Origin: Calditrichota bacterium
Lineage (GTDB): Bacteria; CLD3
Length of the DNA stretch: 64,000 nt
Reading direction: 5' to 3'
Assembly: GCA_008501735.1 (NCBI GenBank)
Contig: QQUF01000045.1
Coordinates: forward strand, 101,957 to 165,956
In this document: in pieces, positions 9,987 through 21,600 of the stretch
How the letters are laid out: the number at the start of each line of letters is the position of its first letter
Position numbering within the stretch: position 1 is the stretch's first letter
Translations under genes and position numbers: made by a program
Notes under the pieces: model-generated
What the model was told of the DNA's origin: nothing
What the model saw: only the letters and a program-made list of their open reading frames with translations
The model's database searches: none

Positions 9987-10622
9987 ATGCCAAAATTTGA
10001 CTTAATAATCTTTGACCTTGACGGAACCTTGGTTGACTCTTCGCTTGACCTCGCAAACTCAACAAACCAAATGCTTTCTGAATTCGATTTACCGCTTCAC
10101 TCTGTTGAAAAGATAAAATCTTTCATCGGAAACGGAGCAAAGAAGCTAATTGAAAGAAGCCTTCCAAAAGATTCTGAAATTTCAGTTGAAAAAGCACTGA
10201 ACAGATTCCAAGAGGTTTATAAAGAAAAATGTTTGGAAAACACAAACTTCTTCCCACAAGTTAGAGAAACAATTTTACAAATTTCGGGAATTCCTTTAGG
10301 AGTTCTTTCAAACAAGCCTGACAAATTCACAAAAGAAATTATTCGTTCACTTGGACTTTTCGATAATTTTGATTTTGTTTATGGAGCAGATTATTTTGGG
10401 CTTCTTAAGCCGAATCCTGAATTGATTGAAAAGATAAAAGGCGATGCAAAAAATATTCTTTATGTCGGTGACAGCATTGTTGATTTAACCTTTGCACAAA
10501 ATTCTAAAGTCAGTTCGTGCATCGTAACTTACGGATTGGGGAATTTGGAGGAAATCAGAAAACTTGAACCTGATTTTTTGATTGATGATTTTGAAGAACT
10601 GCTTAAAATCTTGGATTTGTAA
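9987..10622 (+). CDS. HAD-family hydrolase (phosphoglycolate phosphatase-like)
   Basis: LIIFDLDGTLVDS, GVLSNKPDKF, LYVGDSIVDLTFAQNS. Confidence 0.85.
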   Translation: MPKFDLIIFDLDGTLVDSSLDLANSTNQMLSEFDLPLHSVEKIKSFIGNGAKKLIERSLPKDSEISVEKALNRFQEVYKEKCLENTNFFPQVRETILQISGIPLGVLSNKPDKFTKEIIRSLGLFDNFDFVYGADYFGLLKPNPELIEKIKGDAKNILYVGDSIVDLTFAQNSKVSSCIVTYGLGNLEEIRKLEPDFLIDDFEELLKILDL

Positions 10623-10650
10623 TTTTGCTTGAAGCATAAAACTGTTAAAA

Positions 10651-10689
10651 CAAAAAATGCAGATTGTGTGGAGGGAAGCACAACCTGCA
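10651..10689 (-). terminator. Intrinsic terminator reading on minus strand
   Basis: Stem TGCAG(A)TTGTG / CACAA(C)CTGCA with one mismatch; minus strand continues into TTTTTTG. Confidence 0.6.
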
Positions 10690-10790
10690 TCAAAATAAGT
10701 AAATTCTTTAAACGGAGGAAATTTGTAAGTAAGTTAACCGACTCATATTTCGGTTGAAATTTTACTTTGTTTCATTTTTTTTGAAAAAAA

Positions 10791-11744
10791 TTAATTTTTC
10801 AAAGCAGTTAAATTTAAGTCAACTTCATTAGACTTTTTAAGCCTGTTAAATTTCATTTTCATAGTTGTAACCCATTCTTTTTCGCCATCTTTCTTCTTGT
10901 CCATTTTCCAATCAAAAGAGTTCTCAGAAATATTTGAAAATGTTATTCTTGAAGTAGTTTTCATTTTTTCATTTGTAGTAAAAAAAGTTCCAACTCCATC
11001 TTCTTCCCATTTTCCATTCCAAACTGTGAAACCTGTCATTCCAAGACTTCCTTGCCCAGTAATTTCCCATTCATTTGTATTGATGTTAAAAGTTCGCATA
11101 TAAAGCCCACGTGAAGGAGCGGATTTTGATTCCCAGTAATCTACAATTCCATTTCCATCAGCAAATTTTGCAGTTTTACAAGTGTCAGTCCAAGTAAACC
11201 ATTTTCCTTCGCCTTGATTAAAACTTGATTCTGTTTGCCACTCTCCAAGGAAAAAATCGAATTGTTTTCCTTCGTTCATTGCAACCAATTTCATTTTTGC
11301 ATTTTTTCTTTGAAATGATTTTTGTTGGTCTGTGAGTTCTGAATCTTCAATCATTGCCAAAGCTTTTTTGTAATACTTTGTTGCACTTTTCTCATCACCC
11401 TCATTAAAGTAAGTTTCTGCTAAACTGTCATAAGTATTTGGAGATTTTGGGAACTCCTCAATATTTAATTCAAAGATTCTTCGAGCCTCTTCTGCTTTAC
11501 CTTCACCAAGTAATTTGTAACCTAAATTATTAAGTTCCCCTTCACCGAAATAATATTTATCTGCCTTCTTCTTTTTCATCTTTTTATAAGTTTTAATTCC
11601 TGCTTCAACACCTTTATCAGAAATTGTTGAATAAATTACTTCGCCAATCCCGTCTTTTTTCTCTTTATCGCCAGCAAAGGCAAACGTAGAGACAAGTAAA
11701 ATGTTAATCAAAACAACGCAAATCGCTTTAGTTAATGATTTCAT
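10791..11744 (-). CDS. TPR-containing secreted protein with DUF1579-like C-terminal part
   Basis: Signal peptide MKSLTKAICVVLINILLVSTFAFA; TPR-like SPNTYDSLAETYFNEGDEKSATKYYKKAL; FFLGEWQTESSF; ATG at 11744 with upstream AGGAG preferred over 11804. Confidence 0.7.
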   Translation of the reverse strand: MKSLTKAICVVLINILLVSTFAFAGDKEKKDGIGEVIYSTISDKGVEAGIKTYKKMKKKKADKYYFGEGELNNLGYKLLGEGKAEEARRIFELNIEEFPKSPNTYDSLAETYFNEGDEKSATKYYKKALAMIEDSELTDQQKSFQRKNAKMKLVAMNEGKQFDFFLGEWQTESSFNQGEGKWFTWTDTCKTAKFADGNGIVDYWESKSAPSRGLYMRTFNINTNEWEITGQGSLGMTGFTVWNGKWEEDGVGTFFTTNEKMKTTSRITFSNISENSFDWKMDKKKDGEKEWVTTMKMKFNRLKKSNEVDLNLTALKN

Positions 11745-11963
11745 TTTTAACTCCTGAAAATTTAGTTTAATGTGAAAATTAGTTACCAAAAAGAAGGAAT
11801 CCACAAAAGTGAATTCCTTGCTACCCGTAAAAAAATAGTGCAGTCTAAGAATTCATTCAGTAATTCAAAAACTCGGTAAGAATATAAAAATGTGGATTTG
11901 GAAGTGGTAACAACGAGGTCTTAACTTTTAACACAAATGTCGCAAGTCAATAAAAAATGAGTT

Positions 11964-14162
11964 TTAATCATTAAAAACCCAGCGAATTCCCCAATGAGTT
12001 TGGTAAGGAAGTTCAGGATACCCTTTGACTTCAAAATAATTGACATTGCCAATATTTATGAAATTGTAGAAAAGCTCAAAGTCACTGATAATTGCACGAA
12101 TGTTTGCATTCACAACAGAATTTAAAGGAGAACGTGAATTTGTGTTGAAGTAGGTTGCTGATTCAAAATCAAAACCTTGCCGTTTTCCTCTTGAAAAAGT
12201 TTCACCGCTTAAATTCACAAAAACTTTAAGATTGTCATTGAAAAATTTGTCTTTGTAACCAATTTGCCATTTGAAAGTCAGGTCTGGAAAATTTATTTCG
12301 TCAGAAGCAAAAAAGTAATCAGCTCCAAATCCAAAATTAAATTTGTAAAACTCTGCATTTTCAAAAGCTAATTCGATTCCGCGATATTTTAATTCTTTTG
12401 TAGAATTTGAAACATTCACGGTTGTGGTTGTATCAGAAATTTCTGTGTAAACAATTGAATGCTTTACAATTGTGTCGAAATATTCGAGACGGGTCTTTTC
12501 AAAAAATAAATTTTTAAAATTTAAACTAGCCCAAATTTCATTGTTTTTTTCAGATTTCAAATTTTTATCTGAAAAAAATCTAAGTCCGTTAAATCGTAAA
12601 TCTACCAAACTTGGATTTCTAAAATTATTCGCAGCAGCAGTTTCAATCCAAAAATCTTTAAAATCAAATGGAGTTGTTTTGATTAAAAAAATTGAGCCGC
12701 TATTTGAAAGAAATTTGTCAGATGCTTTGTAAAAATCTCTTCTAATACTTCCATAAACTGAAAAGTTCTTGTTTAGTCTTGTCGAGTTCGCAAAGAAAAT
12801 TCCGAAGTTTCCGCTTTTCGATTCAATTTGTGGAATTGAATCATTTGGTACAAGGTCATAATTTTGCCACACAAGTTCACCATCAATTCCAATTTCAGAA
12901 GTAAAATGTTCAGTGTAGCCAAGCTCATTAATTTCAATACTTTCAGAAGTTCTTCCGCCAAATTTATTCACAGACATTTCAGTTCGAGAAATTGAGTTAA
13001 GACTTTCAACATCTTTTGCCAAAGTTCTGTCGCCATTGTAAAACCACAAATCTCCTTTAAAGTCGTCATCTGTCGAGTGAAGGAACTTTCCTTCCGTTTT
13101 CAGATGAAAGTGATATTCTTCTTCAAAATTATCAAAATAATCTCCGCTACTAAATTTTGAGGAATAATCTGGTCTGCTATAAAATGTGTTATTGTTCAAA
13201 TCCACCAAGAAAGGGTCTAAACTTTGCGGAATATTCAATTCGGTTTTGTTATAAAGCCCATAAAGTTTTAAGTACCAATCTTGGTTAAAATCGTAGAGTA
13301 AATTGATTGAAACTTTTTGTCCTTCGTAACTGCTTTTGGTTGAGTTATTAAACCCAAGTGTGTAACCTTTTGTCTTTTTGATTGTTCCAGAAGCACTTCC
13401 CCAAAGATTTCTTGCAATTCTTCCGCCTATTAAAAGGTCAACGTTTCGGTAACGATAGCCTCCTCTTTCCAATGCAATTTTCGACTTTGGTTTTAGTGGG
13501 TAATATTCTTTGGTAACAACATTTATCCAACCTGAAATAGCTCCTGAACCATAAAGTGCAGAGTTTCCGTGAGTTGAAAATTCGATTCTTTCAATTTCTG
13601 TAACTGGAATTTTGTTTAAGTCAGTCAAACCAGTTCCCAAAAGTGAAAATGGTATTCCGTTTAATAAGACTTTCGTGTGCTGAATTTTTCCGCCTTTTGA
13701 ACGCAAACCAATATGCCTTCCGACTTCTCCCAATCCAATTGAATTAAAACCGATTTCTTTATCTAAAATATCACCCAGAGTTTGGTAAAAAGAATTTTCG
13801 ATTTCTTCTTTTGAAATTATTGAAACAAGAAGTGAATCTTTTCTTTTATAATTATTTCTAAAAAATATCTTTTGGAATCTTTCAGTTTCAAGCGAATCAA
13901 TAACGACTTCAATTGTGTCTTCAACTACAATTTTTGCCGAGTCTTTTTTGGCTTGGTCTAACTGAACTAATTTTCTTAAAGAGTCTAACTTAGGTGATAA
14001 TTTTTGCTCAACAGGAGGGTTTTTCAGTCTTTCATTTTGCTCTTTAACTAAAGCCCTTAAAGAATCTAATTTTGACATTGTTGTTGCAACTCTTAAAGAA
14101 TCGTCTGCCTTCACAAAACTTGAAAAAGTTAAAAGAATTATTAGAATTAAAATATTTTTCAT
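11964..14162 (-). CDS. TonB-dependent receptor
   Basis: Plug domain QTLGDILDKEIGFNSIGLGEVGRHIGLRSKGGKIQHTKVLLNGIP...IERIEFSTHGNSALYGSGAISGWINVVTK; barrel C-terminus. Confidence 0.85.
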   Translation of the reverse strand: MKNILILIILLTFSSFVKADDSLRVATTMSKLDSLRALVKEQNERLKNPPVEQKLSPKLDSLRKLVQLDQAKKDSAKIVVEDTIEVVIDSLETERFQKIFFRNNYKRKDSLLVSIISKEEIENSFYQTLGDILDKEIGFNSIGLGEVGRHIGLRSKGGKIQHTKVLLNGIPFSLLGTGLTDLNKIPVTEIERIEFSTHGNSALYGSGAISGWINVVTKEYYPLKPKSKIALERGGYRYRNVDLLIGGRIARNLWGSASGTIKKTKGYTLGFNNSTKSSYEGQKVSINLLYDFNQDWYLKLYGLYNKTELNIPQSLDPFLVDLNNNTFYSRPDYSSKFSSGDYFDNFEEEYHFHLKTEGKFLHSTDDDFKGDLWFYNGDRTLAKDVESLNSISRTEMSVNKFGGRTSESIEINELGYTEHFTSEIGIDGELVWQNYDLVPNDSIPQIESKSGNFGIFFANSTRLNKNFSVYGSIRRDFYKASDKFLSNSGSIFLIKTTPFDFKDFWIETAAANNFRNPSLVDLRFNGLRFFSDKNLKSEKNNEIWASLNFKNLFFEKTRLEYFDTIVKHSIVYTEISDTTTTVNVSNSTKELKYRGIELAFENAEFYKFNFGFGADYFFASDEINFPDLTFKWQIGYKDKFFNDNLKVFVNLSGETFSRGKRQGFDFESATYFNTNSRSPLNSVVNANIRAIISDFELFYNFINIGNVNYFEVKGYPELPYQTHWGIRWVFND

Positions 14163-14851
14163 TGTTCACTATTCATTGATAATTGTAAAAGTTTTTCAGC
14201 TAAAATCAAATCTTCAGGTGAAGTAATTTTGATGTTTGAGTAACTTCCTTCAATAATTCCTATCTTTTGACTTGGGAAATATTTTTCGACTAAAGCTGAC
14301 TCGTCTGTTGAGTAAAAATTTTGTTCTTTAGCTTTTCTTTCTGCTTCAAACAAAACTTCAAACCTAAATCCTTGAGGAGTCTGGACAGACCAAAGTTTTT
14401 CGCGATTTGGAGTTTCCTTGACTAATCCATTTTCACCAAATTTGATTGTGTCTTTAACTTTCACAGCCAAAATTGCTCCACCAAGTTCTTGAGCCTTTTT
14501 GAATACTTCCAAAATTTCATTTTCATTAACAAAAGGTCTTACACCGTCGTGAACTAATATAAAATCTTGATTTTTGCAGGCTTTAAGTCCATTAAAAACG
14601 GAATCTTGTCTTTCTTTACCGCCTTCAACAATTTTGAAATTTATGAAGCTAATTTTAGACACAATTTGCTCAACCTCACTAAAACAATCTTTAGAAGTAG
14701 AAATGACGATTTCAGAAACTACTTTAATTTTTGAGAATTTCTCTAAAGTGTAAGCAAGAATCGGTTTTGAATTTATTTCTAAAAACTGTTTTGGTCTTGT
14801 TGAATTCATTCTTTTTCCAATTCCAGCAGCAGGAATAACTACACTAAACAT
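14159..14851 (-). CDS. ispD: 2-C-methyl-D-erythritol 4-phosphate cytidylyltransferase
   Basis: VIPAAGIGKRMNSTRPKQFLEINSKPILAYTLEKF; LVHDGVRPFV; WSVQTPQGFRFE. Confidence 0.93.
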   Translation of the reverse strand: MFSVVIPAAGIGKRMNSTRPKQFLEINSKPILAYTLEKFSKIKVVSEIVISTSKDCFSEVEQIVSKISFINFKIVEGGKERQDSVFNGLKACKNQDFILVHDGVRPFVNENEILEVFKKAQELGGAILAVKVKDTIKFGENGLVKETPNREKLWSVQTPQGFRFEVLFEAERKAKEQNFYSTDESALVEKYFPSQKIGIIEGSYSNIKITSPEDLILAEKLLQLSMNSEQ

Positions 14852-14913
14852 TAACTTTACAATCTACTTTTTTAAAATTAACTTTGGCAAATTTCGGTAA
14901 AGTTAATTAAAAA

Positions 14914-15384
14914 GTGAGCAAAGTTTTGGCAGAAATTATTTCAGAATTAAAATTGACAAATCTTGCAAAAGAAAACGAAACAGAAAACAATGGAAAGTTA
15001 GTTTTAACAAAAGACGGATTCATTGAATTAATCTTAGAGCAAAATGCTTTTCATTCATTAGTAACACAAAGATTAGAAAATTTAGAGACAATAAAAAAAC
15101 GTGCAAAAAATCCTGGTGGAAGTTGGTTTAGAAAAATTTTGGTTAATCTTTTAGCAAAAGCAGTGAACGAAGAAGAAGTAAAAGAGCAAGTTGAAGGAAT
15201 TCAAAAAAAGCATAAAATTCAAGAAATTAAAATTTTTACGGAAACTATCAAAAAGAAAGAATACTTAACTCTTCTCTGGGGCGAAGCAAGAGGACAGAAA
15301 TTCCATTTTAAAGAAAATCAATTTGATAAAAATGAAATAGAAGATTTCCAAAAATCGCTCAAAACCCTTATCGAACCAAAATAA
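14914..15384 (+). CDS. Hypothetical protein
   Basis: GTG-start ORF; divergent from ispD; no recognised motif. Confidence 0.5.
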   Translation: MSKVLAEIISELKLTNLAKENETENNGKLVLTKDGFIELILEQNAFHSLVTQRLENLETIKKRAKNPGGSWFRKILVNLLAKAVNEEEVKEQVEGIQKKHKIQEIKIFTETIKKKEYLTLLWGEARGQKFHFKENQFDKNEIEDFQKSLKTLIEPK

Positions 15385-15617
15385 CCTTTTACCGACAAAA
15401 GTCATCCGTTTGCCTTGGAAATTCCTTCACTCATAGAAAACTCACTCAAGAATGAACTAAAACCTATAAAAAGAACAAAACAGTTCTTAAATTAAATTCA
15501 ATCTTTGTGATAAGTTTTTACAAAATTTAATGTTACAAAAAATAATTTTTTGTTAAATTCACGTCCACAAAGAAAGGCTATGTAAAACATAAACCTTTTA
15601 TTCTCGCGAGGTAGTAA

Positions 15618-18600
15618 ATGAAAAAAATCAAGTTAATGCTTACTTGTCTTGTTGTATTCTTTACAATAAGTTCTTCTTTTGGGCAAAATATTGGAATTTC
15701 ATCCGTTACATTGGATAAGTTCACGTATGACCCAAACGAAACTATGAACGTTTCAATTACGGTCATAAATAATGAGCTAACTCCACAATCCTTTGATTTG
15801 GACTTCAACAATGACGGAGTAACTGGTACTTTCGCTTCGGAAACCCAAACAGCTTCAAGTACAGTTACTTACAATTACAGTTTATCAGCTGTTTCACCAG
15901 TTTCATCTACGCCAAAATCACTTTTAGTAACTGTGAGTACTTCAGGAGCTATTGGAGTTGATACGTATTTTCACACAGCAGAATTAAAAATTGATTCTTT
16001 AATATTTTCTGGTAATAATAATGCTGTTTGTGCAGGACAACAAATAAACACGATATTGGTTTTTGTATTTAATTCAGGAAGTGAATTTGTAGAAAATGCT
16101 TCCAATGCACTAGGGACAGCTACAATAAATGTAAATGGAATTGATTATTCCTCATTACAAACAAACTTAGTTCCAGGTACAAATGTTTTTGTAATCAATA
16201 ATGCGATTGCTCCCCCAACAACCTCTTCTACTCCTTTTAATGTAGCTGGAAGTGTAACCTTAGACAATGATACAGAGTTCAACACTGCCGATAACACAAA
16301 TAATTTAGCATTGAATTTTGGCTACAAATTAGTCCTTGATAATGTTGTAGTAACTCCTGACCCAAGTAATGCTGGAGACCCAATTGATTTTTTAATTACT
16401 TTAAAAAACATCGGCGGAACAACAAGTCTTAGCTTAGGTCCTGTTTTTGTAAATAACAATGGAACTAATACAACATTGCTAAATTATGGTGCAATAGCAC
16501 CTGACGGGCTAACTACTCTAACAATTTCAGATGTTTCAAATGGAACGAATCCACTTACTGCTCCAGTGCCTTTTGATGTCATTTTTAGACCATCAATTTG
16601 TACCGCTATAAACGATACTGTAAGTGGAAACACATACAACAACCAAGCTGATTTGGAAGTTCTAAGCACAACAGTTACTTCTGCGACACCAAATTGTCCC
16701 GGTTCTGCGATGACAGTTGATGTTCAAGTTAGGAATAATGGAGGAGTTAACGCTGATGGAGATGTTCAACTTTTCAGTTCTGACCCAACATTAACACAAA
16801 GTTTTACAGGTCTTACTCCCGGAGATACAACAACAATTGCCTTTAATACTACTTCCTACAACAGCGGAGGTTCTGCTCCTTTTTCAATTACAGTTGCAAA
16901 TAATTTGACAGCAACTGCTACACTCACAAGCGGAACTGAAGGAAACACAGCAAATAACTCTGCTTCTACTTCTTACTATCACAAAGCAAACTTTAGAGTT
17001 GATGCTCTTTCAGTAAACAAATTCACTAATTGCCCTAATGACCCTATGAGTTTTGACGCAATTGTTGCAAATGTTGGTGGAACGACAGGAAACGGAACTG
17101 TTTTCGTTGACGTTGACGGAGACGGAAGCAATGACGCAAGTGCTACTTTTACTGGTTTAGCTCCAAACAATGTTACGATTGTTACTGTTAATGCTTTTTC
17201 ACCTTCTGTTTACAATCCTTCACCAGCAGTTTTCACAGCGAAATCAAGTGCTTTAGTAACAAGCGACACTGATTGCGGATTTAATTTAAACACAATCACT
17301 CCCGCAACAGCAAACCACGAACACAACGCTTACATTAACGAAGTCCAAATTACAGGAGTTAATTTTACAACAAATCCAGAAGTTGGAAATCAAACAACTT
17401 TGGAAGTAACACTTTACAACAATGGCTGTAATCCTGCTTTGGGATTTTTAAACGTTGATTGGTTTAGTGCTAACGTTTGTGAAAGCAATGTAAATTTTGG
17501 ACCAATTCCTTTTGAAGGTTCACAAACAATTTTTATTAACGACCCAAATTTTGCTTACAACGAATCTTATATTTTGGAAGTTGTCGCAAACTTAACAAGC
17601 GGTGCAGATGAAGTAACTGGAAACAACGCAGCGGCTCTTGGTTACACTGTGAATTCAGGAATTTTGCCGACTTTCTCAACATTTTTAGGCTCAATTTGGG
17701 ACGATTTCGGAACAAAAGTAGCTGTTGACAAATGGGGTTATTCTTACGTTGGAGGAAAAACAAGCTCTACGGCTTTTCCAGTAACTTCAGGAGCTTATGA
17801 CAACAACAACACAGGCGGAGAAGCATTCCTATCAAAATTAGAAACTAAAGGCGATGCACTTTGTTACTCAACTTATCTTGGTGGAAGTAGTTATGACGAA
17901 ATTAGAGGTGTAACTGTTGATCAATTCGGAAATGCTTATGTTGGAGGACACACAGCTTCAAATGATTTTCCTACTACACTGACTTCACTAAGCCAAACTT
18001 ATAATAACGCTGGTGATTTATTTGTAACAAAATTTAACACTTATGGAAGTGCTTTACTCTACTCTACTTACTTAGGCGGAAATTCAATTGAGCAATTAGA
18101 CGACATTTCTGTTAACACTTCTGGTAACGCAACTGTAACAGGTTTTACAGATTCAAATGATTTATTAGTAACTGGTGGGGCTTTCCAAACTTCTACAAAT
18201 GGAAACACTGACGGTTTTGTTTTCAAATTCGACTCAATTGGCGACGCTGTTTTTGGAACTTACTTTGGAACAACTAACGACGACTTCGGTTCTTCGGTTT
18301 TTGTTGAAGATTCAAGTGGAGACGTTTACGTTGGTGGACATACTTTTGCTCACGATTTCCCGATTTCTGCTGGAGCTTTACAAGACGAATACAACGAACT
18401 TGGCGATGGACTTGCTTTAAAATTCAATGACTCTGGAACTTCATTGCTTTACGCAACTTACCTTGGTGGAAGTTTTAACGACCATATTTGGGGAATTCAA
18501 GTTGACGCGAATGGAAATCTTTTTGCTGGTGGAATGACAGAAGCTACAGATTTCCCAACAACTCCAACTGCTTACGACACGACTTACAACGGTGGTGTTA

Positions 18601-21600
18601 GAGATGCTTTTGTTGCAAAAATTAATCAAACAGGTTCAAACTTAGATTTCTCAACTTACGTTGGTGGCAATAATGACGATTACGGTTATGATCTAGGAAT
18701 TGACTCTGACGGAAATTCTTTTATCTCTGGTTACACTTACTCAGGTAATTTCCCCCTTTCTGCATCAACTTTCGATGCAACTTGGAACGGAAACAGAGAT
18801 GCTTTCTTTAGCAAACTCTCTCCAAATGGAGGTCATCTTTACTATTCTACTTATTTAGGTGGAAGTCAAATTGACCAAATTAATGGAGTTGTGATTGATA
18901 AAATTGGTGATGCAATTGTGAGTGGAACAACTTATTCACAAAACTACCCAGTTCAAGGCGGTTCTTTTGACATTACTTATAATGGACACAGTGAAGCATT
19001 TGCTAAGAAATTCAGTTTCCAACCTGATGCAGGTAATTTAACTCTTTCAAATCTTTCTGTAACTTACAATTATGGAAGTTGCCCAACTGATGCAATTTCA
19101 TTTAACGCTCAAGTTACTAATAATGGCTCAATTTCAGAAGATGGCTTAGTTGAATTAGATGTTGACGGAGATGGAACTTTCGATTTATCTCAATCTTTTT
19201 CTGGATTAAATGCAGGAAATTCCACAAATCTAATTTTCAATACAACTTCACCTGATACAACTGGACCTTTTACTCCTATTGCATTTGTAACTCTATTAAG
19301 TGGAAATGATTCAAACATAGCTGACAATTCGAATACTTCAACTTACGACCATACAAATAGTGCAAATGATATTGCAATTACATCTTTTGGTTGGAACTTT
19401 AATCCACAAGTTAATGATATTGCTGAATTAAGCGTTTTAATTTCAAATAAAACTTGTAATGATGCAATTGGAACATTAACAATTGATTGGTTTAATGATG
19501 GCTCTAATGTTGAGACAGTCCCTTATGGAACTTTAGAAGCACAAGAGACTGAAATTCTTTCATTTACTACTCCAATATTTGGAACGACTGGAAGTTTTAC
19601 ACTTGCACTAAATCTAGCTCTCACAAATGCTTCTGATGATGTATTAGGAAATAACATAGCAACTTTAGTTTACACTGTTGACCCAGCAGGAACAACTGCA
19701 AATTCTGATGAATACATCACTTACTTGGGTGCTGACTTTGACGACTTTGCTCACGCAATTGATGTTGATGACAATGGTTATGCTTATATTGGTGGAATGA
19801 CAAAATCTGCTCTTTTCCCAACAACACCTGGAGCTTATGATATTGTTAATAATGGTGGTGAAGCTTATATCTCTAAATTAGACTATTTTGGAAGTTCTTT
19901 AATTTTCTCAACTTTCTATGGTGGAACAGCACAAGAGATTGTAACTGATTTAGTGGTAAATGATACAAACGGTGAAATTCACATAATCGGAAACACGAAC
20001 TCAACTGATTTACCAACAACAGCTTTTGCAGGCGACCAAACTTACAATGGCGGCGGGGATGCCTTTGTTGCAAAATTTAATAATTATGGAAGCTCTTTAC
20101 TATACTCTACTTACTTAGGTGGAAACAGTATTGATGAAGGTTGGGGACTTACAGTTGATAATTCAGGAAATGCTCACGTAACAGGTAGCACTTGGTCAAA
20201 CACTTTCTCGGTTACTGGAACAGCCTATAAGTTAGCAACAAACAGTTCAGTTGACGCTTTCATCACTTCTTTAGATGGTAACGGAAATTTTGTTTACTCA
20301 ACTTACTTTGGTGGTTCAGCTGACGATTATGGAAGAGGAATTGATGTAGATGCAAGTGGAAATCTTTATGTTGGTGGGCACACTCATTCTTACAATTTTG
20401 AAGTAACTCCAAACGCTTTCCAAACTGAATACCAGCAACAAAGTGAAGCATTTGTAACAAAATTAGACCCTGCAACTAACACTTTACACTATTCTACTTT
20501 AATCGGCGGAAATCATAACGATTATGTCTGGAGAGTCGAACTTGTCAGTAATGACGAATTAGTAGTTGCTGGAAACACAGGCTCAACAATTTTTCCAACA
20601 ACTGAAGGAGCTGCTGACACAACTTACAACGGTTGGTACAGCGATGTTTTTGTTGCAAGATTAACTGCTGATGGAAGCAACTTAATTTACAACACTTACA
20701 TTGGTGGTGGAAAAAATGACCTTTGTTACGGAATGGACGTTGACACAGATGAAAATGTTTATGTTTCTGGTTATCACCTTTCAGGAGATTATCCAACAAC
20801 TACTGATGCTTTAGATGACACTTTCAACGGTGAAAGAGATATTTTCTTTACAAAGTTAAATTCAACAGGAAGTGCAGTTCTTTACTCTACTTACATTGGA
20901 ACTGAAAAAGATGAACAATCTTGGGCATTAGCTGTTGACCAAACTGGAGCTGCTTACATTGCTGGTGAAGCAACAACTGGAATTCCAACAACTCTTGGAG
21001 CTTACCAACAAACTTGGAATGGTTACAAAGATTCTTTTGTAGCAAAATTCGATTTCCAAGACTCTCAAGACTTAGAGGTTACTTTAGTAAATATAACTTC
21101 TCCATCTTTCAACTGTCCAACTGAAACAATTACTGTTGACGTTACTGTTACTAATCTTGGTGGTTTCCCAGAAGACGGAATTCTTTCTGTTGACACTGAC
21201 GGAAATGGTTCTTTCGATAAGAAACAAACTTTTACAAACTTGAGTGGAAGTCAAATTTTTAGCTTTTCAGGTGTTTCCCCTTCTCCAGCCTCAACTGGTT
21301 TTAAAACAGTAACTGCGACTGTTACTCCTTTAACTGGCAAAGACCCAAATGCTGGAAATAACACTGGAACCGATACTTTCCAACACGACACAGCTAACAA
21401 TGACATTGCAATCACTTCAATTTCTTTCCAAAATTCTCCACTCGTTGCAGTAAAATCTAAACTTGACGTTACTATCACAAATTTAGAATGTAACGATGCA
21501 AGTGGAACTTTGACAATTGATTGGTTCGATGACGGAACTCAAATTACTACTTTGCCTTTTGGTCCAATTACTTCTGTTGATGATACAACAATCACTTTTA

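Noticed and set aside
10736-10755. AACCGA...TCGGTT hairpin near 10.74 kb
   Set aside because: Only 6-bp stem without T tract; could be chance.
17640-21060. Periodic repeats in giant gene considered as CRISPR or tandem DNA repeat array
   Set aside because: Repeats are protein-level SBBP blades with diverged DNA; no constant repeat with unique spacers.
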